A stretch of DNA of 12,830 nucleotides from Pseudanabaena sp. UBA1465 (GTDB taxonomy: Bacteria > Cyanobacteriota > Cyanobacteriia > Pseudanabaenales > Pseudanabaenaceae), in NCBI GenBank assembly GCA_002325645.1, contig DCSN01000077.1, positions 1 through 12,830 on the forward strand. Reading direction: 5' to 3'. The notes beneath the pieces are model-generated. The model did not search any database. It saw nothing but the letters and a program-made list of their open reading frames with translations, and was not told where the DNA came from. A program made the position numbers and the translations under genes. Below, piece by piece: positions 11,806-12,830 of this stretch. Position 1 is the first letter of the stretch, and every line of letters begins with the position of its first letter.

Positions 11806-12666
11806 ATGCCCGCGAAAGAAGAGTTACGTTTGCCCAGTTGGTTGCGCCCAAAAGTTGGTAATGCTAATGAGATTTCTGAAGTTCAGAAAATCATTAAGCA
11901 ACGAGGGATTCATACTATTTGTGAAGAGGGGCGCTGCCCCAATCGGGCGGAGTGTTATTCCCAAAAAACGGCTACTTTTTTGTTGATGGGTCCGACCTGT
12001 ACTCGTGCCTGTGGTTTTTGCCAAGTTGATAAGGGACATCGCCCCATGCCCCTTGATCCTGAGGAGGCGCAAAAGGTAGCTGAGGCGGTGGAGTTATTGG
12101 GTTTAGATTATGTGGTGCTGACTTCGGTGGCGCGGGATGATTTGGCGGATCAGGGGGCTAGTTGTTTTGTGGAGACGATGCAGGCAATTCGCCGATCGCG
12201 ACCAAAGGTAAAAATCGAAGTGTTAACTCCAGATTTTCGCGGCGATCGCCATTGCATTGAAACCGTAGTTGCGGCGGAGCCTGTCTGCTATAACCACAAC
12301 ATTGAAACAGTGCGGCGCTTGCAGGGTAAGGTGCGACGGGGTGCAAAATATGAGCGATCGCTGTCTGTTTTACAAATAGTTAAAGAGATCGATCCGCGTA
12401 TTATTACCAAGTCAGGGTTAATGGTGGGGCATGGCGAAACTGTGGAGGAATTAACTGAGACGATGCAAGATTTGTCGATGATCGGTTGCAGTTCGCTCAC
12501 CATTGGTCAATATTTGCGTCCTTCATTGGAGCATTTACCCGTGCAGAAATATTGGACTCCCGAAGAGTTTGACGAATTAGGGGCGATCGCTAAGCAAATT
12601 GGTTTTGCCCATGTGCGATCGGGCGCATTGGTGAGAAGTTCTTACCATGCTAGTCAAACTGTCTAA
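11806..12666 (+). CDS. lipA: Lipoyl synthase (radical SAM)
   Basis: LipA inserts two sulfurs at C6 and C8 of octanoyl groups on lipoyl domains (2-oxoacid dehydrogenase E2 and glycine-cleavage H protein). All ligands are present. The auxiliary cluster has C39, C44 and C50 in CEEGRCPNRAEC. The radical SAM cluster has C65, C69 and C72 in CTRACGFC. The C-terminal RSSY (277-280) supplies the serine ligand of the auxiliary cluster. Other family stretches are VLTSVARDDLADQGA, NHNIETV and GLMVGHGETVEE. At 286 residues it is full length. Many cyanobacteria have two lipA paralogues; I cannot tell which this is. No clear Shine-Dalgarno is present. A large hairpin lies just upstream and a 27-bp terminator downstream. 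Confidence 0.97.
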   Translation: MPAKEELRLPSWLRPKVGNANEISEVQKIIKQRGIHTICEEGRCPNRAECYSQKTATFLLMGPTCTRACGFCQVDKGHRPMPLDPEEAQKVAEAVELLGLDYVVLTSVARDDLADQGASCFVETMQAIRRSRPKVKIEVLTPDFRGDRHCIETVVAAEPVCYNHNIETVRRLQGKVRRGAKYERSLSVLQIVKEIDPRIITKSGLMVGHGETVEELTETMQDLSMIGCSSLTIGQYLRPSLEHLPVQKYWTPEEFDELGAIAKQIGFAHVRSGALVRSSYHASQTV

Positions 12667-12683
12667 ATAGCTTGGCATAATTA

Positions 12684-12740
12684 AAAAAACAAGAAAATGA
12701 GTGGCGGCGCTTCGCGCCGCCACTCATTTTCTTGTTTTTT
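12684..12740 (+). terminator. Perfect 27-bp terminator after lipA
   Basis: Arms 12684-12710 and 12714-12740 are perfectly complementary around TTC, with core GGCGGCGC-TTC-GCGCCGCC. Six A on the left pair with six T on the right. It starts 18 bases after the lipA stop. The minus strand carries GCGAAGC at the tip. Confidence 0.93.
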
Positions 12741-12767
12741 ATGTCCTACAGCAATTTGTTTTCAAAC

Positions 12768-12830
12768 CCGCCACAAATTAAAATATAAAACCCGTTGCGG
12801 GGCTTCGCCCTGCGACCCTTCTTGTGGCGG
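12768..12830. repeat. Nested palindromic unit, cut by the window end
   Basis: CCGCCACAA (12768-12776) and TTGTGGCGG (12822-12830) form an outer 9-bp stem. Within it TTGCGGGGC (12795-12803) and GCCCTGCGA (12807-12815) pair around TTC with two G-T wobbles. The outer arm reaches the last base of the window, so its true end is unknown. It may be a dispersed palindromic repeat or a MITE-like element. Confidence 0.6.

Overview
The window comes from a cyanobacterium. The octamer GCGATCGC (HIP1, a known cyanobacterial signature) occurs about twenty times by eye in 12.8 kb, where roughly 0.2 would be expected by chance. The gene content and order are also cyanobacterial: rplS, tRNA-Trp, secE, nusG, rplK, rplA, rplJ and rplL with no rpoB after rplL, and an RRM-type RNA-binding protein with a DPRWA...LKQQLL tail. 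The moderate-to-low GC and abundant intergenic hairpins suggest a Pseudanabaena-like lineage; that placement is inference.

From about 7660 down to 1 nearly everything reads leftward on the minus strand. A stand-alone MnmC-type tRNA methyltransferase is followed by rplS (L19), tRNA-Trp, secE and nusG (stop/start overlap TAATG), rplK (L11), rplA (L1), a 311-base leader, rplJ (L10), rplL (L7/L12), a stand-alone hisE, and a class A penicillin-binding protein. The leader before rplJ contains a good match to the ribosomal protein L10 leader, followed by an intrinsic terminator whose 5' arm can instead pair with the leader. This is a candidate autoregulatory attenuator controlling L10/L12 supply.

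From 7660 to 9134 lie a lone receiver-domain response regulator on the plus strand, a convergent rhomboid-family membrane protein on the minus strand with an altered GxSG motif, and a 52-residue small gene on the minus strand with a hydrophobic N-terminus and a charged helical tail. A 484-base divergent gap (9135-9618) contains two large hairpins and a tandem repeat. It is followed by the RRM protein gene on the plus strand, a convergent membrane-anchored YdcF/SanA-like (DUF218) protein on the minus strand, a divergent gap with another large hairpin, and lipA on the plus strand. The right edge holds a strong terminator and the start of a nested palindromic unit cut by the window end.

Most genes are core housekeeping: translation, secretion, transcription elongation, cell wall, histidine and lipoate synthesis. 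I see no mobile-element gene, CRISPR array or defence system. The unusual material is between genes: at least ten long, near-perfect hairpins, many ending in a GC-NNN-GC triloop core with otherwise unrelated arms. Some lie where no neighbouring gene needs a terminator.
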